From Brevinematales bacterium (GTDB lineage Bacteria > Spirochaetota > Brevinematia > Brevinematales > Thermospiraceae): a DNA stretch of 50,608 nucleotides. The position numbers were made by a program, and so were the translations under genes. Positions 16,685-25,028 of the stretch are shown piece by piece. Each line of letters begins with the position of its first letter. The first letter of the stretch is position 1. The notes beneath the pieces are model-generated. The model saw only the letters and a list, made by a program, of their open reading frames with translations. It had not been told where the DNA came from and made no database searches. The stretch is taken from assembly GCA_026417555.1 (NCBI GenBank), contig JAOADA010000010.1:1-50608 (forward strand), written 5' to 3'.

Positions 16685-18250
16685 ATGATGTGGGATGTTC
16701 TTGTTATCGGAAGTGGAATTGCTGGTGCGACAACGGCGTATCTTCTTGCAAAACAGGGGTTTTCTGTTCTTGTACTCACCAAAGCAGAAAATCCCCACGA
16801 ATCCAATACCTATTATGCCCAGGGGGGCATTGTTTACAAAGGGCCTGAGGATTCTCCAGAGCTTCTGATGGAGGATATTCTGAGGGCTGGAGCAGGGATT
16901 TCCAACCCGGAAGCAGCCAAGATTGTAGCGACGGAAGCCGAAGAGGCTGTCAATGAGGTGCTTTTGCAGGCGTTTGGGATAGATTTTTCTCGCAACGATG
17001 AGGGGAGTTTTGATCTTACGGAGGAGGGAGCGCACTCTGTTCGTCGAATTCTCCATGCGCTCGATAGTACTGGCAAGGCTATCGAAGAGGCAGCTATCGC
17101 CACCCTTCGCAGGACATCAGGTCTTGAGGTTCGCTGTGGGTATCACGCGATTGATATTATTACCCTGGATCATCATACTCGGTATCCTCATCGGATGTAT
17201 CTTCCTCCTACCGCCCTTGGGGTTTATGCCTTGAATCAGAAAAACAAGAGGGTGGAGAGATTGTTGGCCAAGAATGTGGTACTTGCGACGGGGGGGATGG
17301 GGCAGATTTATCTTCATACTACCAATCCCCCTGGGGCTACGGGTGATGGATATGCCATGGCCTATCGTGCGGGGGCTCGCCTCATCAACATGGAGTATAC
17401 CCAATTTCACCCTACCACACTTTTTCATCCTCGGGCCAATAACTTTTTGATATCCGAAGCGGTGAGGGGAGAGGGGGCAGTGCTTGTGAACAAGTATGGT
17501 GAGGCCTTTATGGGGCGGTACCATGACCATAAAGACCTTGCCCCTAGGGATGTGGTGACACGGGCTATTCTCTCTGAGATGTATGCGACACATGAGCCTT
17601 GCGTGTACCTGGATATCGCTCGGCTTGGTAGGGAAAAGATCTTGGCTCGTTTTCCTACTATTTATCACAAATGTCTTGAGTATAAGATTGATATTACTAC
17701 CGATCCTGTTCCTGTGGTCCCGGCCTACCATTTTTCCTGTGGGGGTGTGTATACCGATATGTATGGGCAAACCACTATTCAAAGGCTTTTTGCTGTGGGT
17801 GAAGTGGCCTGTACCGGACTTCATGGTGCCAATCGATTGGCCAGCACCTCTCTTCTTGAAGGAGTTGTTTTTGGCCGTCGCATAGCTCGTTATCTCGCAA
17901 GTACTGTTTCGCTTTGGAAACATCAGCCCTATGATGAGGTTCCGGAATGGCTAGAGACAGGGACTGAGACCATTGATCCAGCCCTTATCTACCAGGACTG
18001 GGCCCTTCTTCGCAATATGATGTGGAACTACGTCGGGGCAGTGCGCACAAAAAAGCGTCTCAAAAGAGCCCTTGTAGATCTGAAGAACCTTCGTGAAGAT
18101 GTAGAAGATTTCTATCGAGACACCAAACTTTCTCCAGAAATTATTGAACTTCGGAATGCAGTGCAAACTGGTTTCATTGTAGCGCATCATGCGTGGACAA
18201 ATCGGGAAAGCCGAGGAGCCCACTATCGTTTGGATGGGGAAGAAACGTAA
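16685..18250 (+). CDS. nadB: L-aspartate oxidase
   Basis: NadB oxidises L-aspartate to iminoaspartate with FAD, the first step of de novo NAD synthesis. The FAD motif VLVIGSGIAGATTAYLLA, the SNTYYAQGGI stretch, QFHPTTLF, EAVRGEGAVLVN and the C-terminal TGLHGANRLASTSLLEG are all typical. The last separates the NadB branch from fumarate reductase only in part; the lack of the anchor and iron-sulfur genes beside it supports NadB. 521 residues. A second ATG lies 3 bases after the first. nadA and nadC are not in the window. Confidence 0.92.
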   Translation: MMWDVLVIGSGIAGATTAYLLAKQGFSVLVLTKAENPHESNTYYAQGGIVYKGPEDSPELLMEDILRAGAGISNPEAAKIVATEAEEAVNEVLLQAFGIDFSRNDEGSFDLTEEGAHSVRRILHALDSTGKAIEEAAIATLRRTSGLEVRCGYHAIDIITLDHHTRYPHRMYLPPTALGVYALNQKNKRVERLLAKNVVLATGGMGQIYLHTTNPPGATGDGYAMAYRAGARLINMEYTQFHPTTLFHPRANNFLISEAVRGEGAVLVNKYGEAFMGRYHDHKDLAPRDVVTRAILSEMYATHEPCVYLDIARLGREKILARFPTIYHKCLEYKIDITTDPVPVVPAYHFSCGGVYTDMYGQTTIQRLFAVGEVACTGLHGANRLASTSLLEGVVFGRRIARYLASTVSLWKHQPYDEVPEWLETGTETIDPALIYQDWALLRNMMWNYVGAVRTKKRLKRALVDLKNLREDVEDFYRDTKLSPEIIELRNAVQTGFIVAHHAWTNRESRGAHYRLDGEET

Positions 18251-18315
18251 ACTTTTTTGGTGTGTCCGAAAGAAGGGAAAAACTTGCAAAAAAGAGGGTT
18301 TTCCTTAGAAAGAAT

Positions 18316-18344
18316 TTGATTTTTTTAGAAAAAGATGGTATAGT
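18316..18344 (+). promoter_or_regulatory. sigma-70-type promoter of the LiaF-like gene
   Basis: TTGATT at 18316-18321 and TATAGT at 18339-18344 have a 17-base spacer, ahead of AAGGAGG at 18353-18359. Confidence 0.65.
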
Positions 18345-18364
18345 TAACGTATAAGGAGGTTGGT

Positions 18365-18907
18365 ATGCGCTGGTTTAGTGTGGAGGCGTTGAGCGTTTTC
18401 TTTGGTGGGTTGTGTATCCTCTTTGGGATTTCACTCATTCTCAAGACATTCTGGAATATTGATGTTCCCCTTTTCAGGATAGGTATTTCACTTTTTCTTA
18501 TTTATGTAGGTCTTGGGCTTATTTTTCAGCCTCCCTGGAAATGGGGTGCTAGAGAAAAGGTCTTTCAAAAAGGATCTGAGAGGAGTTGGATTTTTTCCTC
18601 AGCGCAGGTACAATTAGATGCGGAGGCATCAACATTTAATGCTATTTTTAGCTCGGTTGAGGCGGATTTTACCTCTCTTAAGCCAGAAGAGAAACGGGTT
18701 ATTCAATGCAATGCTGTCTTTGGTTCCCTTGTGGTGTATGTGCCTCAACACGTTCCTGTGCGTTTTGAGGGGCATGCTGTTTTTGGAAATGTGGAGTTTC
18801 CGGACAAGAAAAGTGTGAGTTTTGGATTACTTTCTTCGGACAACGAGAGTGGGGTAGTTATTGTGGCCAATGCGGTGTTTGGTTCGGTAGAATTTAAAGT
18901 AAAATGA
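18365..18907 (+). CDS. LiaF/DUF5668-type membrane protein
   Basis: The 180-residue protein begins with two membrane segments (about 9-26 and 37-55; LFRIGISLFLIYVGLGLIF). A soluble beta-rich part follows with repeated glycine- and valine-rich strands: FNAIFSSVEADF, CNAVFGSLVVYVP, GHAVFGNVEF and ANAVFGSVEFKV. The repeat N-A-V-F-G-S/N-V-x-F is the hallmark of LiaF-like C-terminal domains. In Bacillus, LiaF restrains an envelope-stress two-component system; no LiaRS partner is visible here, so that role is not assumed. It is followed 20 bases later by an outer-membrane protein gene. Confidence 0.75.
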   Translation: MRWFSVEALSVFFGGLCILFGISLILKTFWNIDVPLFRIGISLFLIYVGLGLIFQPPWKWGAREKVFQKGSERSWIFSSAQVQLDAEASTFNAIFSSVEADFTSLKPEEKRVIQCNAVFGSLVVYVPQHVPVRFEGHAVFGNVEFPDKKSVSFGLLSSDNESGVVIVANAVFGSVEFKVK

Positions 18908-18927
18908 TTCCATAGAAGGAGGGAGAT

Positions 18928-19920
18928 ATGAAACAGAGATGGTATATTGGTGTTGGTCTTTGTATAGCGGCGGTGATGTTTGGGACTCAATTTGATACCA
19001 TGACCAATGATTTGAAGAAGGTCCTTGATGATGGATCAAAACAGGTAGCGGCAGCACTTGCCAAAAATGTGGGGTATTACACCGGTTCTGGGAATGTGAC
19101 TCCTGCCAATGCCTCCGGCTTTTTAGGTTTGAAGGTGGGGCTCGGAGTGGGGACGACTATTCCAGGGTATCTCTGGCCAGTGATCTTTTCCAAGGATGTT
19201 TCTGTCTTGACAGGGAATTTGTCTTCGAAAAATGCTACGGGGTTTCAAGCCATGGCAGGGGTTGTCGGGCTTCTTCCCCTCACCTATGATATGCTCTATG
19301 CGAAGATAGGGCTTCCTGTGCTTCCCATGGATGTGGGACTGCGGCTTGGAGTGTTTCCTGAGATTTCTTTTGGAGATAAGGACAATTATGTAAAGATTGG
19401 ATTTTTCCATGTTGGGGCTGAAGCCCGTTACAAAATCACGGGAATCAATCTTGTGTTTGCCAAGAGTCAGATTGAAGCGAGGGTGTCTTACGATTATGAT
19501 GGAGGAGTGATTGGAGCCTCTCAGAAGATGGCTACCGTCGCCTATGCAGATACGACTGTGATTGGTACCAATGAGATGACCATGGCAATGGAAAATAAGT
19601 GGAGTGGTTCTTCGATTGGGCTTAAGGTTGTTGGGGGACTTTCTGTGATGATGTTTGAGGTGTATGGTGGGGCAGGTGTCAATATCAATTTTGGGGATGT
19701 GAATACCACCCTCTCGAGTAAAGTGGATTTCATTGACACGACAGGTTCGCTGGGAAATCAGTCTGTAGAGCTTCGGGGAGAGGGAAAATCATCCTATGAC
19801 GCTTTTGATCTTCGCCTTGTGGGAGGGGTTCATTTCTTCATTTCCGATATTGCTGTGGAATGGAATCCTCTCAACAATGCGTTGGCCCTGACAGTGGTAC
19901 CTATTTCTCTGGCATTTTAA
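18928..19920 (+). CDS. Predicted outer-membrane beta-barrel protein
   Basis: The 330-residue product has an N-terminal signal sequence (MKQRWYIGVGLCIAAVMFG). It is rich in alternating hydrophobic strands with Gly/Tyr/Asn and ends in phenylalanine (ISLAF), as many outer-membrane proteins recognised by BamA do. Segments such as MDVGLRLGVFPEISFG, VKIGFFHVGAEARYKI, IEARVSYDYDGG and FEVYGGAGVNINFG look like barrel strands. I do not recognise a family; pore or adhesin roles are both open. GAAGGAGGG precedes the ATG. It shares a transcript with the LiaF-like gene and is followed at once by a strong terminator. Confidence 0.7.
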   Translation: MKQRWYIGVGLCIAAVMFGTQFDTMTNDLKKVLDDGSKQVAAALAKNVGYYTGSGNVTPANASGFLGLKVGLGVGTTIPGYLWPVIFSKDVSVLTGNLSSKNATGFQAMAGVVGLLPLTYDMLYAKIGLPVLPMDVGLRLGVFPEISFGDKDNYVKIGFFHVGAEARYKITGINLVFAKSQIEARVSYDYDGGVIGASQKMATVAYADTTVIGTNEMTMAMENKWSGSSIGLKVVGGLSVMMFEVYGGAGVNINFGDVNTTLSSKVDFIDTTGSLGNQSVELRGEGKSSYDAFDLRLVGGVHFFISDIAVEWNPLNNALALTVVPISLAF

Positions 19921-19926
19921 TCTTAG

Positions 19927-19964
19927 AAAAAGGGTGCTCCCAGAGGGGAGCACCCTTTTTTGAC
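19927..19964 (+). terminator. rho-independent terminator
   Basis: AAAAAGGGTGCTCCC (19927-19941) pairs with GGGAGCACCCTTTTT (19946-19960), a 15-bp perfect stem with a 4-base loop and a T-run. From here to the promoter at 20112 nothing else was recognised. Confidence 0.95.
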
Positions 19965-20111
19965 AAACAAGGGTAGGAGAGAAAGTCTATCGATAAGAAA
20001 GATCAGAAAAGATATCAGAGGGTGTAACCATCATCAAGGAAGACACGATACTCGCGCAAGAAAAAGGGAAGGGTTTTTCATGTACTTTATTTCTGAATAT
20101 CGAGGAAAAAG

Positions 20112-20140
20112 TTGAGTTTTTTCTCAAGAAGCGTTATACT
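20112..20140 (+). promoter_or_regulatory. sigma-70-type promoter of the RimK-like gene
   Basis: TTGAGT at 20112-20117 and TATACT at 20135-20140 are 17 bases apart. The predicted start near 20147 gives a leader that contains a small ORF. Confidence 0.7.
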
Positions 20141-20171
20141 ATATGATAGGAGTACAAAAAGAGGAAGCACT

Positions 20172-20234
20172 ATGATCGACGATGTTGATCCGTTACCAGA
20201 GGTTTTCCCCTCTTGTGTGGGAGGGGAAGTATGA
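20172..20234 (+). CDS. Putative 20-residue leader ORF upstream of the RimK-like gene
   Basis: ATG 20172 follows GAGGA (20161-20165) by 6 bases and opens a frame MIDDVDPLPEVFPSCVGGEV. It ends in TGA exactly overlapping the ATG of the next gene (ATGA at 20231-20234). The ribosome site of the next gene (GGGAGGGG) lies inside this ORF. The arrangement suggests translational coupling; the peptide itself may have no function. Confidence 0.4.
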   Translation: MIDDVDPLPEVFPSCVGGEV

Positions 20235-21742
20235 TTTGTGTGGTAGTGAATAATCCGAAGGATTGGTTTTTTCATTCCCCTCATATTCGTGTTGTCTCGG
20301 CGAGAGATTATCTTACACGGGATGAATTTATTCAAGATAAGAATATCAAGGTATTCAATCTTTGTCGATCCTATCGGTATCAATCTATTGGGTATTATGT
20401 GTCTCTCTTAGCGGCAGCTAGGCAACATAGGGTTATGCCTACGGTAGCGACCATTCAAGAGATGAAGACCCAGAGTGTGGTAAAGGTCTTGACAGAAGAT
20501 CTTGAGAGACTCATCAGTACCACCTTAGAAAAAGCTCCACCATCCGATGTCCAGGAGACAAAGCTGAGTAATGGTAAGAATGCCCCTTTGTTTACGATGA
20601 GGATTTATTTTGGTCGGACGGTGAGAAAGGATTATGAACGGCTTGGGCAGGCTATTTTTTCTATTTTTCAGGCGCCTCTTATCAAGGCGGTGTTTGTCAA
20701 ACCGAATGGACACTGGGAAGTCCAGAGTATTGTTCCTATCTCAGCCAATGAGGTCCCAGAGGTGGAGAAAATGTGGGTGGTGGAGTTTGCGGATGTGTAT
20801 TTCTCTACCAAAAACTTTTATCATAAGAAACGCCACTCTTCACCCTATGATATGGCTATTCTTGTCAATCCTGAAGAGGGGAGTGATGCTCCCTCAAATA
20901 CGAAAGCCCTTCAGAGGTTTGAAAAAGCAGCGGAAGCAGCAGGATTTAATGTCGAATTTATCACCAAGGATGATTATAGCAAGATTGCAGAGTTTGATGC
21001 TCTTTTTATTCGTGAAACGACGAGGGTAAATCACCATACCTTTCGATTTGCGCAGAGAGCGGAGGCTGAAGGCCTTGTGGTGATTGACGACCCTTTGTCG
21101 ATTATTCGTTGTAGTAACAAGGTGTATCTGGCAGAACTTATGCGTCGAGCAAGAATTCCTACCCCAAAAACCTGGATCCTTCATGAGGATAATACCGATA
21201 CTCTTATTCGCGAGATCTCTTTTCCTTGTGTGATGAAGCAACCAGACAGTTCCTTTTCGCGAGGGGTTGTCAAAGTTAACGATGAGGTGGAGTTTCTTCG
21301 GGAATCCGAGAGACTTCTGGATATGAGTGATCTTATTGTGGTGCAGGAATTTTTGCCAACGAGTTTTGATTGGCGGGTAGGGGTTTTGAATGGTGAGGCA
21401 TTGTATGTGTGCAAGTATTATATGGCCAATAAGCACTGGCAGATTGTTAATTATGCCAAAGAGGGGCAAGATAAATATGGTCGATTTGAAACGCTCCCCG
21501 TAGAACTGGCTCCTCGCAAGCTTATTTCCGTGGCCCTTCGAGCAGCTCGTTTGGTAGGCAAGGGGTTGTATGGTCTGGATATCAAACAGGTGGGGGATCA
21601 GTTCTATCTCATAGAGATCAATGATAACCCAAATATTGATGCCGGGATTGAAGACAAGATCTTGAGGGATCGGCTGTATCGTCATATCATGCAGTATTTT
21701 GCCCTCGAGGTAAGCCGGAAAAAAAATCTCCTCTCCTCTTAG
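20231..21742 (+). CDS. RimK-like ATP-grasp ligase with N-terminal RLAN-type domain
   Basis: The 503-residue protein combines two parts. An N-terminal domain of the kind found in RimK-like ATP-grasp proteins (CVVVNNPKDW, SARDYL, FNLCRSYRYQSIGYYVSLLA) is followed by a C-terminal RimK/glutathione-synthetase-type ATP-grasp domain from about residue 280. That domain has CSNKVYLAELMRRARIPTPKTW, PCVMKQPDSSFSRGV, VVQEFLPTSFDWRVGVL and FYLIEINDNPNIDAG with the Mg-binding E and N. Such enzymes join an amino acid to a carboxylate via an acyl-phosphate. RimK itself adds glutamates to ribosomal protein S6; the substrate here is unknown. The start ATG 20231 overlaps the leader ORF stop. Confidence 0.88.
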   Translation: MICVVVNNPKDWFFHSPHIRVVSARDYLTRDEFIQDKNIKVFNLCRSYRYQSIGYYVSLLAAARQHRVMPTVATIQEMKTQSVVKVLTEDLERLISTTLEKAPPSDVQETKLSNGKNAPLFTMRIYFGRTVRKDYERLGQAIFSIFQAPLIKAVFVKPNGHWEVQSIVPISANEVPEVEKMWVVEFADVYFSTKNFYHKKRHSSPYDMAILVNPEEGSDAPSNTKALQRFEKAAEAAGFNVEFITKDDYSKIAEFDALFIRETTRVNHHTFRFAQRAEAEGLVVIDDPLSIIRCSNKVYLAELMRRARIPTPKTWILHEDNTDTLIREISFPCVMKQPDSSFSRGVVKVNDEVEFLRESERLLDMSDLIVVQEFLPTSFDWRVGVLNGEALYVCKYYMANKHWQIVNYAKEGQDKYGRFETLPVELAPRKLISVALRAARLVGKGLYGLDIKQVGDQFYLIEINDNPNIDAGIEDKILRDRLYRHIMQYFALEVSRKKNLLSS

Positions 21743-21751
21743 GAAGAGCTT

Positions 21752-22732
21752 ATGCGGTGGCATGTGTTTTTTGTGTGGTTAGGAGGGATAACTTCTCTTC
21801 TGTGGGGGGATGAGGTGATTACCTCGACTTTTTTTCACCCTCCGTTGGTGATAAAATCATATGCGTTGACTCAGGCCCAAGTAGAGTGGCAGGGGAAGGT
21901 GGTTCGTCTTCTTCGGGTGGTGGGGACAAGGGACATGAGCTACTTTCTTGGTGTGGATGAGGAGAGTCTTTCTCCCCTTTTGCTTCCTGAGAAGGTACCT
22001 CTGAAAGTAACAAATGTGTTGTCTACACTCTACACCTCTCTATGGAACCAGATGGTCTCTCAGAAGCGTCCCTTGGCGGGAAGAGAAAAAATAGAATATC
22101 GAAAAAGCTCGGAATTTGCTCTTGTGTTGACCACAGACCTGTGTCCAACGACAAGACCCATGAGTCGGGAATTTTTCCTTGATCTTGAAAAGGCCTCTGT
22201 GATTACAGGCTCCGAGGTTCCTCTTCTTGTGTTTTTTTCTGGCAAGTGGATTCTTCGCCATGCCCATGAATTACCATGGCTTCGAGAGAGAAAAATCTTG
22301 TATGTGGCCGGAAATCATACCTTTTCTCACCATATTTTTTCTCAATCGTGGGAGAGAGAGGTTTTCATCGCTGAGATTACCAATACGGAGAGGGTAATGC
22401 TTTCCTATGGGATTCTCCCTTCAATATGGTTCCGTTTTCCTGGACTACGGTTTTGTCCTGATCACATTCCAGTTTTGGGGGAGTTGGGCTTGGTAGCTGT
22501 GGATACTACCGTATGGGTGGGAGAGAGAAAAATGCCATCCATTGGCGTGATGTTGGCACATGCCAATGGAACTCAACCTCGTGAAGTGAGCCATATGAAA
22601 AAATTTCTTGAAACCAATACCTATGCCCTAGCTCAGCACACCATCTTTTTTCTCGATATGGCCTCTTATAGCAGAAGGATACTACTTCCTTTTCGGAAAA
22701 CTACCCAAAAAACCTTTTCTGAAAATAGGTAA
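21752..22732 (+). CDS. NodB-fold polysaccharide deacetylase-like secreted protein
   Basis: The 326-residue product has an N-terminal signal-like segment (WHVFFVWLGGITSLLWG) and the motifs of NodB carbohydrate esterases in order: motif 1 VLTTDLCP, motif 2 NHTFSHH (H-x3-H), motif 3 WFRFPGLRF, motif 4 VDTTVW and motif 5 VMLAHANG. Motif 1 has a single aspartate (TTDL rather than TFDD), so the catalytic-base Asp is kept but the metal-binding Asp is replaced. Such enzymes remove acetyl groups from peptidoglycan or polysaccharide; activity here is uncertain. It follows the RimK-like gene by 9 bases. Its 3' end overlaps the convergent UDP-xylose synthase gene by 32 bases. Confidence 0.72.
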   Translation: MRWHVFFVWLGGITSLLWGDEVITSTFFHPPLVIKSYALTQAQVEWQGKVVRLLRVVGTRDMSYFLGVDEESLSPLLLPEKVPLKVTNVLSTLYTSLWNQMVSQKRPLAGREKIEYRKSSEFALVLTTDLCPTTRPMSREFFLDLEKASVITGSEVPLLVFFSGKWILRHAHELPWLRERKILYVAGNHTFSHHIFSQSWEREVFIAEITNTERVMLSYGILPSIWFRFPGLRFCPDHIPVLGELGLVAVDTTVWVGERKMPSIGVMLAHANGTQPREVSHMKKFLETNTYALAQHTIFFLDMASYSRRILLPFRKTTQKTFSENR

Positions 22733-23639
22733 TAGTGGCTTTGAGGCCTTCTTTGACGGGGACGGTGGGCGACCACCCCAACGCTTTTTGGGCGAGGGTG
22801 ATATCAGGACGCCGTCTTTTCGGATCATCTTCTGGAAGAGGAAGAAAGTGAAGAGGAGAAGAGCTTTGGGTGAGTTCTAGTACCAAGGTAGCCAGTTGAC
22901 GCATGGTGTATTCTTCTGGGTTGCCAAGATTGACAGGGCCAACGAAGTTGTCCTTGATACTCATGCGATAGATACCCTCGACAAGATCTGAGACATAACA
23001 GAAACTTCGTGTTTGGTTTCCATCTCCGTAGATGGTAAGGGGTTCACCTTTGAGTGCCTGAACAATAAAATTCGAAACCACGCGTCCGTCGTTTTCAAGC
23101 ATCCTGGGGCCATACGTGTTGAAGATACGGATGATCTTGGTATCCATTCCATAAAAACGGTGATAATCCATGGTGAGGGTTTCTGCAATACGTTTTCCCT
23201 CGTCATAGCAACTTCGAATGCCGATGGGATTTACATTGCCACGGTAGGATTCGTTTTGTGGGTGTACTTCAGGATCCCCATAGACTTCGCTTGTTGAGGC
23301 TAACAAGAAACGAGCTTGATATTTTTTGGCCATTTCAAGAAGGTGACGGGTTCCTTCAAAACTTGTTCTGGCAGTATAAATAGGATCTTTTTGATAATGA
23401 GGAGGTGAAGCCGGACACGCAAAATTTAGTACAAGATCGCAGGCAATATCAAGAGGATCAAGGATAGAAGCATATATGAAATGGAATTTTTTTTCTCTTT
23501 CAAGTAAATGACGAATATTTTCTTTACTTCCTGTGTAAAGGTTATCCACACAGTAGACTTCATATCCTTCACTGAGAAACCTTTCACAGAGATGACTTCC
23601 AATAAAACCAGCTCCCCCGGCAATAACTACACGTTTCAT
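22701..23639 (-). CDS. uxs: UDP-glucuronate decarboxylase (UDP-xylose synthase)
   Basis: This 312-residue short-chain dehydrogenase-fold enzyme converts UDP-glucuronate to UDP-xylose with bound NAD. The NAD motif GGAGFIGSHLCE, the family-specific NFACPASPPHYQKDP, ASTSEVYGDPEVHPQ and the catalytic Y-x3-K in RSCYDEGKR mark the UXS branch, as does TYGPRMLENDGRVVSNFI. One usual proline (GPRSCYDEGK) is isoleucine here. The gene starts 10 bases after the UDP-glucose dehydrogenase stop, giving a two-step path from UDP-glucose to UDP-xylose. The final acceptor is unknown and no glycosyltransferase is in the window. Confidence 0.93.
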   Translation of the reverse strand: MKRVVIAGGAGFIGSHLCERFLSEGYEVYCVDNLYTGSKENIRHLLEREKKFHFIYASILDPLDIACDLVLNFACPASPPHYQKDPIYTARTSFEGTRHLLEMAKKYQARFLLASTSEVYGDPEVHPQNESYRGNVNPIGIRSCYDEGKRIAETLTMDYHRFYGMDTKIIRIFNTYGPRMLENDGRVVSNFIVQALKGEPLTIYGDGNQTRSFCYVSDLVEGIYRMSIKDNFVGPVNLGNPEEYTMRQLATLVLELTQSSSPLHFLPLPEDDPKRRRPDITLAQKALGWSPTVPVKEGLKATITYFQKRFFG

Positions 23640-23649
23640 GAAATAAACC

Positions 23650-24987
23650 CTACTTCGTTTCGTTCATTTTGTCAAGGACTTTTCCCTTGCCGACAGGAAA
23701 ATATCGAAAGTTATGTTTGATCATCTCTTCAGCCGGGAAGAGGTTACGTCCATCGATAACCACCGGAAGCTTCATTTTCTCGTAAAGAGTTTTGAGAGGG
23801 ACTTTTTTAAACTCGGCCCACTCGGTGATGAGGAGAAGCCCTTCTACATTCTCGACAGCCTCAAGAGGAGAAAGGGCATAATGTATTCTCTCTGATGGTG
23901 GGAAGATTCTCTGGAAATTTTCCATGGCGGCAGGATCATAGAGGTGAAGGATAACCCCGGCGTCAAGAAGTTCCTGAACAATTTTAAGAGATGGGGCCTC
24001 TCGAATATCATCAGTATTTGGTTTGAAGGCAAGTCCCCAGATGGCGATGTGCTTGTTTTTAAGGATCCAGATTTCCTCTTTGAGGATCTCTACCATCCGG
24101 TGAAAACGTTTGGCGTTAAAGGTGTCCACGGCTTCTAAGATGGAGGCTTCAACGCCGTGTTGTTCCATTACATGGATGAAAGCCTTGACATCCTTGGGAA
24201 AACAACTCCCCCCGTACCCTATACCAGCATTGAGAAAGGCTCTTCCAATCCGTTTGTCAAGTCCCATACCCTCAGCCACAAGACTCACATCCGCTCCTGT
24301 TTTTTCACAGAGATCCGCGACCATATTGATGAACGAGATCTTGGTTGCCAAAAAGGAGTTTGAGGCGTACTTGATAATCTCAGCGCTCGAGGGATCAGTG
24401 ACCAAGATTTTGTCCTTGAAGGGTTCATAGAGTTGGATCATAAGATTTTTTGCTTCTTCTGTTTCTACCCCAATAACTACCCTATCAGGATGAAGAAAAT
24501 CATGGATGGCATCACCCTCTTTGAGAAATTCTGAATTGACTACAAAGTCAAATTTTGCCTGAGATTTGTTGTAGAGACGGGTGATATTTTTTAATCGCTT
24601 GTGGGTTCCTACGGGGACGGTGCTTTTCTCCACAATGATCTTGTATGCCCCTTCGGGAGTATTTTCAGCGATTTCTCTCACGGCAGCTTCTACCTGCGAG
24701 AGATCAGCGGAACCATCGGAGAGAGGGGGAGTTCCCACACAGATGAAGATAATATCGGCATCGTGAAGCATGTCCGTAATCACATCGGTAAATCGAATCC
24801 GTTTTGCTTCCAGGTTCTTTGTTAAGAGTGCTTCAAGCCCGGGCTCGTAGATGGCAGATTTTCCCTGACGATAAAGGGCAAGCTTGCGCTGATCCACGTC
24901 AAAACAAACCACCTGATGTCCCATTTCCGCAAAACATACCCCTGAGACAATGCCTACGTACCCTGTTCCAATGATTCCAACCTTCAT
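23650..24987 (-). CDS. ugd: UDP-glucose 6-dehydrogenase
   Basis: Ugd oxidises UDP-glucose to UDP-glucuronate with two NAD. The 445-residue sequence begins MKVGIIGTGYVGIVSGVCFAE (Rossmann NAD motif). It contains EKSTVPVGT, the active-site cysteine in GYGGSCFPKDVKAF and the C-terminal sugar-nucleotide domain opening with GLAFKPNTDDIREAPS. Length and order are standard. A GAGG ribosome site lies at 24997-25000 on this strand. It sits between metK and uxs, 41 bases after metK, probably on one transcript with both. Confidence 0.96.
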   Translation of the reverse strand: MKVGIIGTGYVGIVSGVCFAEMGHQVVCFDVDQRKLALYRQGKSAIYEPGLEALLTKNLEAKRIRFTDVITDMLHDADIIFICVGTPPLSDGSADLSQVEAAVREIAENTPEGAYKIIVEKSTVPVGTHKRLKNITRLYNKSQAKFDFVVNSEFLKEGDAIHDFLHPDRVVIGVETEEAKNLMIQLYEPFKDKILVTDPSSAEIIKYASNSFLATKISFINMVADLCEKTGADVSLVAEGMGLDKRIGRAFLNAGIGYGGSCFPKDVKAFIHVMEQHGVEASILEAVDTFNAKRFHRMVEILKEEIWILKNKHIAIWGLAFKPNTDDIREAPSLKIVQELLDAGVILHLYDPAAMENFQRIFPPSERIHYALSPLEAVENVEGLLLITEWAEFKKVPLKTLYEKMKLPVVIDGRNLFPAEEMIKHNFRYFPVGKGKVLDKMNETK

Positions 24988-25028
24988 ATTTTTGCCTCTA
25001 AAATATTCTATATATGATATATTCTAAA

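Noticed and set aside
20894-21763. 289-codon minus-strand frame opposite the RimK-like gene
   Set aside because: Shadow of the ATP-grasp gene; its composition (many His, Lys, Ile) is typical of antisense frames.
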